64,000 bases of DNA, taken from NCBI RefSeq assembly GCF_031453975.1, contig NZ_JAVDPW010000001.1, positions 124,001-188,000 of the forward strand, given 5' to 3'. Positions within the stretch are counted from its first letter, which is position 1; each line of letters starts with the position of its first letter. Below, piece by piece: positions 1 through 9,010 of this stretch. The notes beneath the pieces were generated by a model. The model had not been told where the DNA came from. It searched no databases and worked only from the letters and a program-made list of their open reading frames with translations. This DNA comes from Inquilinus ginsengisoli_A (GTDB lineage Bacteria; Pseudomonadota; Alphaproteobacteria; DSM-16000; Inquilinaceae). A program made the position numbers and the translations under genes.

Positions 1-189
1 GACGAGATCGTGCGGCGCATTTGCCGCCGCCTCGGCCGCGAGCCGGGCCGGCTGCCCCAGGGCTGGGACGAGGTCATCGCCGGGGACGAGGCGGCCGAGC
101 CGCTGGACGAGGCGCTCACCGATCCGCCTCCCGAAGCGCCCGAGCCCGGCGAGCCCGCCCCGCCGGCCCGCAAGCCAGATAGCAGTTGA
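1..189 (+). CDS. C-terminal end of an unknown protein (5' partial)
   Basis: Frame 1 is open from the first base of the window and ends at TGA 187-189, leaving 62 residues of a gene that begins upstream. The first 30 residues are basic then mixed (DEIVRRICRRLGREPG at the start). The last 30 are rich in Pro, Glu, Asp and Ala, as in a disordered acidic tail. High G+C and third-position G/C agree with real coding sequence. No family can be named from this remnant. Confidence 0.6.
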   Translation, partial: DEIVRRICRRLGREPGRLPQGWDEVIAGDEAAEPLDEALTDPPPEAPEPGEPAPPARKPDSS

Positions 190-202
190 GGGGCGCTCCG
201 TT

Positions 203-346
203 CGCGTTGCCTCTCCCGCTTTCGGGAGAGGTCGGAGACGCGAAGCGGCTCCGGGTGAGGGCTCTTTGTCGAGGCCTGGGCCCGCCCTCACCCGGTCGTC
301 CTGCGGACGCCCGGCCTCTCCCGTCAGGCGGGAGAGGCAACGCGAA
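203..346. repeat. Large imperfect inverted repeat of intergenic type
   Basis: The left part holds GCGTTGCCTCTCCCGC followed by its own small hairpin and GGGTGAGGGC. The right part holds GCCCTCACCC and then GCGGGAGAGGCAACGC, the reverse complement of the outer left arm. The whole unit can fold into a long branched hairpin and has no coding potential of its own. Related dispersed elements are common between genes in G+C-rich alphaproteobacteria. It lies just after the stop of the partial gene and may act in transcript ending or stability, which is inference. Confidence 0.7.
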
Positions 347-380
347 GAGCTGACTGAGTCGCCTCACCCGCCCCCCCAAT

Positions 381-470
381 CGTCATTGCGAGGAGGCGAA
401 GCCGACGAAGCAATCCATGGCGCCGGTACGAGCGGCCCGATGGATTGCTTCGCTGCGCTCGCAATGACGA
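381..470. repeat. Inverted repeat of the TCATTGCGAGG / CTCGCAATGA class
   Basis: The left arm begins CGTCATTGCGAGG at 381 and the right arm ends CTCGCAATGACGA at 470. An inner pair GAAGCAATCCA and TGGATTGCTTC continues the stem. This type of 90-bp palindromic unit is dispersed in many alphaproteobacterial genomes. With the preceding repeat it fills most of the 439-bp gap before the PPK2 gene. The remaining bases 471-628 show no ORF or promoter that I can support. Confidence 0.75.
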
Positions 471-628
471 GGGAGGGGTGGCGGGAGAGGCGCCGCGCCT
501 TTCCTCTCGGGTCGGAAAAGGACGTCGGCCCATCATTTCATCGGCCGGACCGGCCCGACCGGCGACGGCTGTCACCAAACTGCATAACCTTCCAGGTACA
601 TGGGGGGTGAGCAGCAGGAGACAGGCAC

Positions 629-1546
629 ATGACCGAGCTGAAAGACACCGGGACCCGCAGCTGGCTCGAGATCGAGCTCGAGGACGACATGGACGAGGAG
701 CTCGAGCAGGCGGTCGACGACGCCCGCATCGCGCCCGAGCTGCGCGCCCTGCTGGCGACGCGCAAGAAGAACAGCCTCGACCGCCACACCTATTTCAACG
801 AGCTGCTGCGGCTTCAGAGCGAACTCGTGAAGCTGCAGGACTGGGTGCAATACAAGGGCCTCAAGATGGTGGTCCTGTTCGAGGGCCGCGACAGCGCCGG
901 CAAGGGCGGCGCCATCAAGCGCATCACCCAGCGCGTCAATCCGCGCACCTGCCGGGTGGTGGCGCTGCCCGCCCCCTCCGACCGCGAGAAGACCCAGTGG
1001 TACTTCCAGCGCTATGTGCCGCACCTGCCGGCGGCCGGCGAGATCGTGCTGTTCGACCGCAGCTGGTACAACCGCGCCGGCGTCGAGCGCGTCATGGGTT
1101 TCGCCAGCGAAGGCCAGGTCGAGGACTTCTTCCGCGACGTGCCGGAGTTCGAGCGCATGCTGCTGCGCTCCGGCATCATCCTGGTGAAGTACTGGTTCTC
1201 CATCACCGACGAGGAGCAGCAGCTGCGCTTCCTGATGCGCATCCACGACCCGATCAAGCAGTGGAAGCTGTCGCCCATGGACCTGCAGTCCCGCGTGCGC
1301 TGGGAACAGTACACCAAGGCCAAGGAGGCCATGTTCGAACGCACCAGCATTCCCGAGGCGCCCTGGCACATCGTCGAAGGCAACGACAAGAAGCGGGCGC
1401 GCCTGAACTGCATGTCGCACCTGCTGTCGGTGGTCCCCTATGAGGAGGTGCCGCATGAGGAGATCGCGCTGCCGGAGCGGGTGTTCGACCCGAACTACGA
1501 GCGCCGCACGCTGCCGGAGGAACTCTACGTGCCCCACCGCTACTGA
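629..1546 (+). CDS. ppk2: Polyphosphate kinase 2 (PPK2 family)
   Basis: This 305-residue protein is a single-domain PPK2, which moves phosphate between polyphosphate and nucleotides in the cytoplasm. The Walker A motif GRDSAGKGG is at residues 86-94 and the Walker B/lid region FDRSWYNRAGVE is at about 142-153. Both are typical and intact. Other family blocks are also present: WYFQRYV near 124 and IHDPIKQWKLSP in the second half. The length matches one-domain PPK2 enzymes. The acidic first 30 residues (many D and E) are a usual variable N-terminus. The start ATG follows a GCAGGAGA ribosome site. The gene stands alone, with repeats upstream. Whether it prefers ADP or GDP cannot be read from the sequence. 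Confidence 0.95.
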   Translation: MTELKDTGTRSWLEIELEDDMDEELEQAVDDARIAPELRALLATRKKNSLDRHTYFNELLRLQSELVKLQDWVQYKGLKMVVLFEGRDSAGKGGAIKRITQRVNPRTCRVVALPAPSDREKTQWYFQRYVPHLPAAGEIVLFDRSWYNRAGVERVMGFASEGQVEDFFRDVPEFERMLLRSGIILVKYWFSITDEEQQLRFLMRIHDPIKQWKLSPMDLQSRVRWEQYTKAKEAMFERTSIPEAPWHIVEGNDKKRARLNCMSHLLSVVPYEEVPHEEIALPERVFDPNYERRTLPEELYVPHRY

Positions 1547-1667
1547 GGCACAAGAGCCGGGCGCGGCGACACCGCGGACGTGGAAGCCTCAGGGAAGCAT
1601 TCATCGATAAGGACGTTGCGCAAATGGATTTCGGTGTGCCGATCAATATTGGATTCGGCTTCGAATC

Positions 1668-1673
1668 TTGACG
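1668..1673 (+). promoter_or_regulatory. Candidate -35 element before the first phospholipase C
   Basis: TTGACG stands 91 bases before the chosen ATG in a locally A+T-rich stretch. It is followed by two direct GTAAC units about 14 bases apart. No good -10 box lies at the 17-base spacing, so this is only a weak promoter call. Confidence 0.25.
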
Positions 1674-1763
1674 TAAAAGGGTAACAGTCTTTGTGTAACC
1701 GTGGCGCGCGCAACTATCAGCCCCCCATTCTCTCGCGCTGACATCTCCCCGAGGTCGCACCCC

Positions 1764-4046
1764 ATGGTCACACAGAAACGCCGTGATTTCCTTCGCATGA
1801 GCGCCGCCTCGGTGGGCGTCGCCGCGGGCGGTTCCGCCTGGCTGGACCTCGTCCAGCGGGCACTGGCCACCGAACCTCATCGCGTCCACAACGACATCCG
1901 GGATGTCGAACACGTCGTCATCTTCATGCAGGAGAACCGGTCGTTCGACCATTACTTCGGCATGCTGCCGGGCGTGCGGGGATTCGGTGACCCGCGGCCG
2001 GTTCCGCTGCCGAGCGGCAAGCCGGTCTGGTACCAGCCCGAAGGCACCAATCCCACCGTCAAGATCAGCGACCACGTCTCGCATGACAAATGGACCGCGA
2101 AGGACACGTGGTATCAGCCGGATCGCAGCAAGCGGCAATCCCGCTACGTCCTGCCGTTCGCACTCAGCGGCACGGCCGGAACCGCCAACTTCCAATACGC
2201 CGGCGACCTGGACCACAGCTGGAAGGCATCCCAGGACATCTGGCAGGATTGGGACGTCTGGGTCCCGCTCAAGAGCAAGCAGACGATGGGGTATCTCACC
2301 CCGGAGGATCTGCCGTTCTACACTCTGCTGGCGAACAACTTCACGGTCTGCGACGCCTACCATTGCTCCGTCTTTGCTGCGACGGACCCCAATCGGCTCT
2401 ATCTCTGGTCCGGCACCTGTCCTCCGCCGATGAATTTCCCGGACAACTACAGCCGGGACGACAAGGGCAATGAGGTCTACGTCGCCGATATCCGCAACGA
2501 CAACAATTCCAAGATCACCCCTGCCATGTATGGCGATTCGCCGACCGCCAAGAAGACGGCAGTCGCCGCCGGCGTGGCGGATTGGCTGACTTATGCCGAG
2601 GTGCTGGAGAAGAACGACGTCAGCTGGAAGGTGTTCCAGGAATACGACAATTACGGCGACAACTATCTGCAGTACTTCAAGAATTTCCGCATCGACAGCA
2701 CCGGAAAGCCGATCAGTCAATCGCGGGACGACAGATTCAAGGGCCTCTATGAGCACGGCCGGACCTTCGCCGCTTCGAGCACGGTGCTGGGAGAGAGTGT
2801 GATCGACCAATTCCAGAAGGCGATGGAATCGCCCGAGGGCCTGCCGCAGGTGTCCTGGATCGTGGCGCCCTACAAATATTGCGAGCATCCGTCGGCGGCT
2901 CCGGGGGATGGGGAGAACTTCACCGCGGCCATCCTGAACGCCCTCGTCCAGAACCCGAAGGTGTGGGCCAAGACCGTCTTCCTAATCATGTATGACGAGA
3001 ACGACGGCTATTTCGACCACGTCCCGGCTCCCATCCCGCCGATCACCAACGCCTATGGCCAGACCACGCTGGCGCAATGCGGCGCGGATGAAATCATGAC
3101 CGGGACGACCCCGGTCGGCCTGGGGCCGCGCGTGCCGATGCTGGTGATCTCGCCCTGGAGCGTGGGCGGGCGGGTGTGTTCCCAGCTGTTCGACCACACC
3201 TCGGTGCTGCGCTTCCTCGAGGAATGGCAGATCGCCAAGGGCGCCGATCCCCGCAAGATCCGGTGCCCGAACATCTCCCCGTGGCGCCGGACGGTGTGCG
3301 GCGACCTGACATCGGCCTTCGACTTCAGCGGCGGGAAGAATTGGCCGGCGGCGGTGAAGACCGTGCCGACCCCGCTGAAAAATGGCACTGGCCCCCTGGC
3401 GGTGCCGAACCCTCAGGCCCTCCCCAGCGTCACCTATCCGTTCAAGCGGGCGGCCTGCCCGCTGCCATATCGTTTCTTCGTCCACGAGAACGTCACGCGC
3501 GACGGCGAGTTCGGCATCGATTTCGACAATCTCGGAAAGGTCGGCGCCCACTTCATCGCCTACCGGAACCCGGGGCAGGATCGCCAGGCGGCCTACCACT
3601 ACACGGTCGAAGGCGGGAGATCGCTCACCGCCACCCTGCAGCCCGACGACGTGGACGGCCAGTATCACTGGAGCGTCTTCGGCCCGGATGGCTATCTCGC
3701 GGAGTTCAAGGGCATCGCGGATCAGCCCAATCGGCGTCGCAAGCCCGAAGTCCGGCTCGACTACGACCGGGATGGCAGGGGGGTTCGGGTGACGTTGCGG
3801 AATTCCGACGACCGGCCGTGTGAATTCGAAGTGTCCGAGGCCTACAATTCCCTGACCAGAACGCAGTCCGTCAGGGCCCGGTCCACAGAGGAACTGCATT
3901 TTTCAGTGTCGAGGTCGTTGTCCTGGTTTGACGTGAGCGTCCGGCTGAAGTCGGAACCGGGCTTCCTGCGGCGCTTCAGCGGCCGTGTCCAGACCGCGGA
4001 CGAAGCCTGGAGCGACCCGGCCATCGGGAAACCCCAGCCGGCCTAG
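1764..4046 (+). CDS. Tat-exported phosphocholine-type phospholipase C (copy 1)
   Basis: This 760-residue protein belongs to the phosphoesterase/phospholipase C family that removes phosphocholine or related head groups outside the cytoplasm. ATG 1764 was chosen because the peptide then opens with a twin-arginine signal, KRRDFLRM, and a GAGGT ribosome site precedes it. A GTG at 1701 would bury the signal. The catalytic and metal-binding block ENRSFDHYFG is at residues 57-66 and DENDGYFDH is near 408. The last ~230 residues fit the family's paired C-terminal beta domains. It is more distant from the two tandem copies at 19-24 kb than they are from each other. Loss of lipid phosphate groups under phosphate stress is a common role in the family, but no clear Pho box is visible here. 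Confidence 0.92.
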   Translation: MVTQKRRDFLRMSAASVGVAAGGSAWLDLVQRALATEPHRVHNDIRDVEHVVIFMQENRSFDHYFGMLPGVRGFGDPRPVPLPSGKPVWYQPEGTNPTVKISDHVSHDKWTAKDTWYQPDRSKRQSRYVLPFALSGTAGTANFQYAGDLDHSWKASQDIWQDWDVWVPLKSKQTMGYLTPEDLPFYTLLANNFTVCDAYHCSVFAATDPNRLYLWSGTCPPPMNFPDNYSRDDKGNEVYVADIRNDNNSKITPAMYGDSPTAKKTAVAAGVADWLTYAEVLEKNDVSWKVFQEYDNYGDNYLQYFKNFRIDSTGKPISQSRDDRFKGLYEHGRTFAASSTVLGESVIDQFQKAMESPEGLPQVSWIVAPYKYCEHPSAAPGDGENFTAAILNALVQNPKVWAKTVFLIMYDENDGYFDHVPAPIPPITNAYGQTTLAQCGADEIMTGTTPVGLGPRVPMLVISPWSVGGRVCSQLFDHTSVLRFLEEWQIAKGADPRKIRCPNISPWRRTVCGDLTSAFDFSGGKNWPAAVKTVPTPLKNGTGPLAVPNPQALPSVTYPFKRAACPLPYRFFVHENVTRDGEFGIDFDNLGKVGAHFIAYRNPGQDRQAAYHYTVEGGRSLTATLQPDDVDGQYHWSVFGPDGYLAEFKGIADQPNRRRKPEVRLDYDRDGRGVRVTLRNSDDRPCEFEVSEAYNSLTRTQSVRARSTEELHFSVSRSLSWFDVSVRLKSEPGFLRRFSGRVQTADEAWSDPAIGKPQPA

Positions 4047-4060
4047 CGGATTGCCGGCCC

Positions 4061-4093
4061 GGCCTCGCCGTCCTCCATCGCGGCGGCGAGGCC
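4061..4093. terminator. Hairpin between convergent genes
   Basis: GGCCTCGCCG (4061-4070) is perfectly complementary to CGGCGAGGCC (4084-4093), with a 13-base loop. It sits between the stop of the phospholipase C gene and the stop of the convergent lyase-like gene, so it may end both transcripts. There is no T-run on either side. Confidence 0.5.
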
Positions 4094-4121
4094 TGCCTCG
4101 AAAGCAGCCACGGCCGCGGCG

Positions 4122-5102
4122 CTACTGGTCGAAGCGCCGCGGGTCGACCTCGGCGAAGCTGCCGCCACGGGAGAAGTCGTCGAACCTCACCACCAGCGGG
4201 TTGGGCGACGGGTCGCGATAGGGCCCGAACTTGAAGTACTGGGCGCCGCCATCGCGGAAGCCGACCGGGCCGCGGATGGTGACGATCGGACGGCCGTCGG
4301 CCCAGATCTCGATGAGGTCGTCGGGCCCGGCGGCGACGCGCAGATGCACCACCATGTCGACCCAGGCGCCGAAGGGCGACGGCAGCGGCCCCTTGCGGTC
4401 GATGGTCAGCCCATGGCTGCAGTCGCCGCGGCGGTCGGTCGGCAGCCTGCCGCCGACGGTGTCCTCGCCGCCATGCAGGAAGCTGGGATAGCCCGGGAAG
4501 TCCGAGAAGTCGTAGCCGTCCTGCCAGGCCACCAGCACCCGGCATTGCTGTCCCGGCGTCGGGCCCTCCTGCTCGACCGTGATGTGGAAGGCGCCGTTCT
4601 TGAAGCGCTGCGCCAGGATCGGGCTGTGGCCGCCGCTCTGCTTCCACTGGCCGATGATCAGGCGGTTGCCGTCGGTCCGCACCGGCTCGTCGATGCGGAA
4701 GCTGAAGCCGAACCAGCGGTCGGCGCCGTTCGGCTCGGCCGGCTGCAGCCACAGCTCGGCGCGCTGGTCGCGCTCCGGCGCGAACACCGCGCCCGGCATG
4801 GTGTCCATGCAGCCGCTGCGCCGCCGCCTGGCCTCCATCGGCGGGATCGCGGCCGGCACCGCATCCCCCGGCAGCAAGGCCATGCCGGCGGCGTAGCGGC
4901 CGGACCGGACCACCGTGTCGTCGATGAAGAAGCGGTTCTCCTGGCGCGGGCAGGGGGCCCAGACCTTCGGGTCGATGCGCCCCGATTCGAAGCCGTCCGA
5001 GATCTCGGCCGCCATCGCCGGCGCGGCGGTCGGGAGCAGGCTGGCCAGGAGCAGGACGACCGGCAGCATCGGCTGCCGCAACAGGGCTGCGAGCATGATC
5101 AT
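4122..5102 (-). CDS. Secreted polysaccharide-lyase-like protein (heparin lyase I fold), copy A
   Basis: This 326-residue protein has a Sec-type signal of about 30 residues, rich in Leu and Ala and ending around APAMAAE. The mature part carries blocks seen in the heparin lyase I-like polysaccharide lyase family (jelly-roll fold): DGFESGRIDPKVW, RAELWLQP, WFGFSFRID, IIGQWKQ, and near the end EIWADGRPIVTIRG and KFGPYRDP. It probably binds or cleaves an acidic polysaccharide outside the cytoplasm, but I cannot confirm catalytic residues. The start is either of two nearby ATGs (5102 or 5096). The adjacent upstream gene codes for a paralogue of exactly the same length. Both follow an ABC importer operon. 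Confidence 0.7.
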   Translation of the reverse strand: MIMLAALLRQPMLPVVLLLASLLPTAAPAMAAEISDGFESGRIDPKVWAPCPRQENRFFIDDTVVRSGRYAAGMALLPGDAVPAAIPPMEARRRRSGCMDTMPGAVFAPERDQRAELWLQPAEPNGADRWFGFSFRIDEPVRTDGNRLIIGQWKQSGGHSPILAQRFKNGAFHITVEQEGPTPGQQCRVLVAWQDGYDFSDFPGYPSFLHGGEDTVGGRLPTDRRGDCSHGLTIDRKGPLPSPFGAWVDMVVHLRVAAGPDDLIEIWADGRPIVTIRGPVGFRDGGAQYFKFGPYRDPSPNPLVVRFDDFSRGGSFAEVDPRRFDQ

Positions 5103-5165
5103 CGCGGTTGGTGTCGGGCCACGCACGATAGGGGCCCGCCCGGGTGCCGCCAAGCCGCGCCGGGC

Positions 5166-6146
5166 CTATTTGTCGAAACGCCGCGGATCGACCTCGTCGA
5201 AGCTGTGGCCCAGGCCGAAATTGTCGAGGCGGACGACGACCGGCGTGTCCGCCGGGTCGCGATATGGCCCGATCTTGAAGTACTGCTTGCCGCTGTTGCG
5301 GTAGCCCAGCGGGCCGCGGACGGTGACGATCGGCTGGCCGTTGGCCCACACCTCAACGATGTCGTCGGGCGTCGCGGAAATGCGCATGTGCACCACCATG
5401 TCGACCCAGGCGCCGAAGGCCTGCGGCAGCGGTGCCTTGCGGTCGATGGTCAGGCCACGGGTGCAGTCGGCGCTGTAGTCGGGCGGCAGCTTGTTGCCGT
5501 CGCCGTCGAAGCCGTCATGCAGGAAGGGGCGGCGGCCGGGGAATTCCGAGAAGTCGTAGCCGTCCTCCCAGGCGATCGGCACCCGGCACTGCTGGAACGG
5601 CGCCGGGCCGTCCTGCTCGACTGTCAGGTAGAATTTCCGGTTGCGGAAGCGCTGCCCCAGGATCGGGCTGTACGGGCCGCTCTGCTTCCATTGGCCGACC
5701 ACCAGGCGCCTAGCATCGGCCTCGGGCGACGGCGGCGCGTCGACGCGGAAGCTGAAGCCGTACCACAGGTCGGTGCCCTTCGGCGCGGTCGGCTGCAGCC
5801 ACAGCTCGGCCCGCTGGTCATGGCCGGGGTCGAACTCCACCATCGGCATCGGGTCCCGGCAGCCGCTGCGGCTGTGGTCGATGTCCAGCGGCTCGATCGC
5901 CGGCGGCAGGTCCGGCGTCGGCAGCAGGGCCATGCCGGCGGCATAGCTGCCGGAGCGGACCTGCGACTGCTCGATGAAGAAGTAGCCCTCGTCGCGCTGG
6001 CAGGGGGCCCAGACCTGCGACATGATCCGGCCGCCCTCGAAGCCGTCGCTGAAGCTGTTCTTGACGTCCATGGCGGCCGCCGGGGCGGCGGCGCCCAGCA
6101 CAAGGGCGATCGGCAGCAGGAGGCGCTGCAGCAAGGCAAAAGGCAT
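5166..6146 (-). CDS. Secreted polysaccharide-lyase-like protein (heparin lyase I fold), copy B
   Basis: A second 326-residue member of the same family, 63 bases upstream of copy A in the direction of transcription. A signal peptide (LLQRLLLPIALVLG core, cleavage after APAAAM) precedes a mature domain matching copy A block for block: SDGFEGGRI, RAELWLQP, WYGFSFRVD, VVGQWKQSG, EVWANGQPIVTVRG, KIGPYRDP. Differences are spread along the length, so the pair arose by an old tandem duplication and both copies look functional. The 45-base gap from the permease gene upstream allows read-through from the transporter operon. The substrate is unknown. A non-catalytic carbohydrate-binding role is possible. 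Confidence 0.7.
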   Translation of the reverse strand: MPFALLQRLLLPIALVLGAAAPAAAMDVKNSFSDGFEGGRIMSQVWAPCQRDEGYFFIEQSQVRSGSYAAGMALLPTPDLPPAIEPLDIDHSRSGCRDPMPMVEFDPGHDQRAELWLQPTAPKGTDLWYGFSFRVDAPPSPEADARRLVVGQWKQSGPYSPILGQRFRNRKFYLTVEQDGPAPFQQCRVPIAWEDGYDFSEFPGRRPFLHDGFDGDGNKLPPDYSADCTRGLTIDRKAPLPQAFGAWVDMVVHMRISATPDDIVEVWANGQPIVTVRGPLGYRNSGKQYFKIGPYRDPADTPVVVRLDNFGLGHSFDEVDPRRFDK

Positions 6147-6191
6147 GGATCTGTCGCAACCGCCGAATCGGAAGGGAAACGGCAGGATAGT

Positions 6192-6989
6192 TCAGCGCGG
6201 TGGCCGGCTGGCGCCCAACAGCCGCGGCAGGTCGCCGCGCCACGCCACCAGCGAGAACACCAGCGCCGCCACCACCACGAACAGCGCCGTCACCGCTGCC
6301 ATCACGGGGGTGTAGCCGTAGCGCAGGGCGTTGAAGATCTTGATCGGCAGCGTCTCCACGGTCGACCCCGCCACCATGTAGGCGATGATGTACTCGTTCA
6401 GGCTCAGCACGAAGGCGAAGGCGTAGCCGGAGATGATGTAAGGCCTGACCGAGGGCAGTACGATGGTGCGGAACACCGTGCGCTCGTCGGCGCCCAGCGT
6501 GCGCGCCGCCTCCACCGCCGCGCGGTCGATCGAGGCCAGGCCCAGGGCGATGTTCACCAGCGGCAGGGTGACGAAGAAGATGCCGTGCGAGACGATGGTG
6601 GCGGCGATGTGCCCGTACAGGCCGACGATCTGCCAGAAGATCAGGAAGCCCAGGGCCGAGACCACCGGCGGCAGGATGAAGGGGGCGATGCCGAGGGTGT
6701 AGAGGGCGCGGCCCCAGCGCGGGTTCCAGCGCCACAGATACCAGGCCATCGGCAGCGCGATCGACACCGACAGGGCGGCGGCCAGCACGGCGATGATCAC
6801 GCTGTGGCCCAGCGCGCCGACCCATTCCGGGTCCCGCAGCATCTCGCCGTACCAGGCGACCGACAGGCCCTGCGGCGGAAACAGCAGGCGCTTCTTCTCG
6901 TTCAGCGACACGCCGATGATGACGATGATCGGCGCCAGCAGGATGGCCCCGATCAGGCCCATATAGAGGCGGGAGAGGACGCGGCCCAT
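6192..6989 (-). CDS. ABC transporter inner-membrane permease, PotC type
   Basis: This 265-residue membrane protein has about six hydrophobic segments, the first at residues 8-28. The coupling loop EAARTLGADERTVFRTIVLPSVRP is of the EAA type that contacts the ATPase. It resembles PotC-class permeases for polyamines and related small cations. ATG 6989 lies two bases after the stop of the first permease gene, so the two are translationally linked. It is the last transporter gene of the operon before the two lyase-like genes. Confidence 0.88.
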   Translation of the reverse strand: MGRVLSRLYMGLIGAILLAPIIVIIGVSLNEKKRLLFPPQGLSVAWYGEMLRDPEWVGALGHSVIIAVLAAALSVSIALPMAWYLWRWNPRWGRALYTLGIAPFILPPVVSALGFLIFWQIVGLYGHIAATIVSHGIFFVTLPLVNIALGLASIDRAAVEAARTLGADERTVFRTIVLPSVRPYIISGYAFAFVLSLNEYIIAYMVAGSTVETLPIKIFNALRYGYTPVMAAVTALFVVVAALVFSLVAWRGDLPRLLGASRPPR

Positions 6990-6991
6990 GG

Positions 6992-7897
6992 TCAGCGCCC
7001 CCCGGCCGGCTTGCGGCCCTGGCCCAGCAGCAGGGTCAGCCCGATCAGGGCCAGGCTGACCAGCACCAGGAACACCGCCAGCGCCGCGGCGAAGGGGATG
7101 TTCGACTGGTAGATCGCCTGGTCGGTGATCAGCACCGACAGGGTCCAGTGCTCCGGCTTGCCCAGCACCTGCGGCAGCACATAGCAGCCGAGGGTGAAGA
7201 CGAACACCAGGATGGCGGTGGCCAGGATCGCCTGGCGCAGCGACGGGATCACCACGGTGAAGAAGCCGCGCAGCGGCGAGGCGCCCAGAGTGCGGGCGGC
7301 CTCGGTGATCTCGGGGTCGAGGCGGTTCACCGCCGGGTACAGCATCAGCACCGAATAGGGGAAGCCGATGAAGCACAGCCCCATCAGCAGGGCGCCGAAG
7401 CTGGGCGTCCAGGCCTCGGGTGTATCAAGGATGCCGAGCGTGACCAGCAGGTTGGACAGCCCGGCCGACCGCGACAGCAGGATCGACCAGGCGAAGCCCA
7501 TGATGACCTCGGACAGCGACAGGATCGACAGGATGCAGACCAGCCAGGCCACCTGCGCCCGACGGGGCGTGCGGCTGAGGCACCAGGTGAAGGGTACCGC
7601 CGCGACGACGCAGACCACGGCGGCCAGACCGCAGATCATCAGCGAGAAGCCCAGCACCCGGGTGAACAGTGGCGTCCAGAACCGGGCATAGTTGTCGAGC
7701 TCGAAGGCCGGCTCGTACAGCCCGCCCTCGACCCGGTGGTAGAAGCTGAACGCCACCATGATCAGGAACGGGACCAGGAAGAACACGCACAGCATCGCCG
7801 CCGGCCACAACGCCGGCAACCGGGCGACCAGGCCATGAGGGGCGTTATGGGTTGTCGCCGGGGCGGCCGAGGCCGTGGTCATGGCCGGTGCGGTCAT
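6992..7897 (-). CDS. ABC transporter inner-membrane permease, PotB type
   Basis: This 301-residue protein has a Thr/Ala-rich cytoplasmic tail of about 25 residues, then six predicted membrane spans starting with PAAMLCVFFLVPFLIMVAFS. The EAA loop TEAARTLGASPLRGFFTVVIP lies in the last third. It pairs with the PotC-type permease to form the channel of the importer. Its ATG overlaps the stop of the ATPase gene by four bases (ATGA). Confidence 0.88.
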   Translation of the reverse strand: MTAPAMTTASAAPATTHNAPHGLVARLPALWPAAMLCVFFLVPFLIMVAFSFYHRVEGGLYEPAFELDNYARFWTPLFTRVLGFSLMICGLAAVVCVVAAVPFTWCLSRTPRRAQVAWLVCILSILSLSEVIMGFAWSILLSRSAGLSNLLVTLGILDTPEAWTPSFGALLMGLCFIGFPYSVLMLYPAVNRLDPEITEAARTLGASPLRGFFTVVIPSLRQAILATAILVFVFTLGCYVLPQVLGKPEHWTLSVLITDQAIYQSNIPFAAALAVFLVLVSLALIGLTLLLGQGRKPAGGR

Positions 7898-8946
7898 GCC
7901 GCCAGCACCACGCAGGATTCGGGCGGCAGCTCGACCGTGATGCTCTGGCCGGCCGCGATCGGCGGCAAGTCTTTGCGCGCGGCGGCGGCGACCAGCCGGG
8001 TGCCGGCGCAGTCGACATAGACCTCGACCGAATTGCCGACATCGCGCACGAAATCGACCGTGCCCGCGACCCGGTTCGGGCCCGCCTCGCCGGCCGGGCG
8101 CAGTTGCACCTCCTCCGGCCGCACCAGGAGGGTGGCGCCGGCGCCGGAAGCGAGACCGCCCAGCCCCTCGCTCGCGGTCAGCACGGTGTCGCCGAGGCGT
8201 AAGGTCCCGCCGTCGACCCGGACCGGCAGCAGGTTGCCGGTGCCGATGAAGTCGGCGACGAAGGCATTGGCCGGGCGGCGATAGATCTCCAGCGGCGCGC
8301 CGGATTGCTGGATCCGGCCCTTGCCCATGACGACGATGATGTCGGCCATGGTCATGGCCTCGCGCTGGTCGTGGGTGACCAGGATGGTGGTGACGCCCAG
8401 GCGCTGCTGCAGCTGCCGCAGCTCGATCTGCATCGCCTCGCGCAGCTTGGCGTCCAGCGCCGACAGCGGCTCGTCCAGCAGGAACAGGCGGGGGTCGATC
8501 GCCAGGGCGCGGGCGATGGCCACGCGCTGGCGCTGGCCGCCGGACAGCTGCGAGACATGACGGTCGGCCACGCCCGGCAGCTGCACCAGGGCCAGCAGCT
8601 CCTCCGCCCGCTTGCGCTGGGTAGCCTTGTCGGCGCCGCGGATGCGCAGGGCGTAGGCGATGTTCTCGCCAACCGTCAGGTGGTCGAACAGCGCCAGCGA
8701 CTGGAACACCATGCCGAAGTTGCGCTGATGCGTCGGCACCGGAGTGACATCGCGCCCGTCCAGCAGCAGCTGGCCTTTGGTCGGCGATTCCAGGCCGGCG
8801 ATGATGCGCAGCAGCGTGGTCTTGCCGCAGCCCGACGGGCCCAGGAAGCAGACCAGCTTACCGGCCGGGACGGCCAGGTCGACGTCGGTGACGGCGGTGA
8901 CCCGGCCGTAATCCTTGGCGATGCCCTGGAGGCGGAGCTCGTGCAT
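7894..8946 (-). CDS. ABC transporter ATPase, PotA type
   Basis: This 350-residue ATPase powers the importer. The Walker A motif GPSGCGKTT is near residue 36, the signature LSGGQRQRVAIARALA near 135 and Walker B FLLDEPLSALD near 155. A C-terminal TOBE-like domain (about 235-350) is typical of PotA/CysA/FbpC-type ATPases and gives the family's extra length. It is encoded between the binding protein and the permeases. Domain make-up alone does not separate polyamine from thiamine or iron carriers. The neighbouring genes favour an amino or guanidino compound. Confidence 0.93.
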   Translation of the reverse strand: MHELRLQGIAKDYGRVTAVTDVDLAVPAGKLVCFLGPSGCGKTTLLRIIAGLESPTKGQLLLDGRDVTPVPTHQRNFGMVFQSLALFDHLTVGENIAYALRIRGADKATQRKRAEELLALVQLPGVADRHVSQLSGGQRQRVAIARALAIDPRLFLLDEPLSALDAKLREAMQIELRQLQQRLGVTTILVTHDQREAMTMADIIVVMGKGRIQQSGAPLEIYRRPANAFVADFIGTGNLLPVRVDGGTLRLGDTVLTASEGLGGLASGAGATLLVRPEEVQLRPAGEAGPNRVAGTVDFVRDVGNSVEVYVDCAGTRLVAAAARKDLPPIAAGQSITVELPPESCVVLAA

Positions 8947-8975
8947 GCGGCGCGGGTCCTGTCTCGGAGGTAAAG

Positions 8976-9001
8976 GCCCCGGCCAGCGGTCCGGCCGGGG
9001 C
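8976..9001 (-). other. Intra-operon hairpin after the binding-protein gene
   Basis: GCCCCGGCC (8976-8984) pairs fully with GGCCGGGGC (8993-9001) around an 8-base loop. It lies in the 64-base gap between the binding-protein stop and the ATPase start. A stem in this place commonly protects the upstream mRNA and lets the binding protein be made in excess. Partial termination is the other reading. Confidence 0.5.
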
Positions 9002-9010
9002 GGGGCTCGA

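Noticed and set aside
1640..1763. A Pho box before the first phospholipase C
   Set aside because: The two GTAAC units are about 14 bases apart, not 11, and the match to the Pho consensus is poor.
4344..7112. A 922-codon open frame on the plus strand
   Set aside because: It is antisense to the lyase-like and permease genes, is full of Arg, Ala, Gly, His and Gln as shadow frames are, and has no ribosome site.
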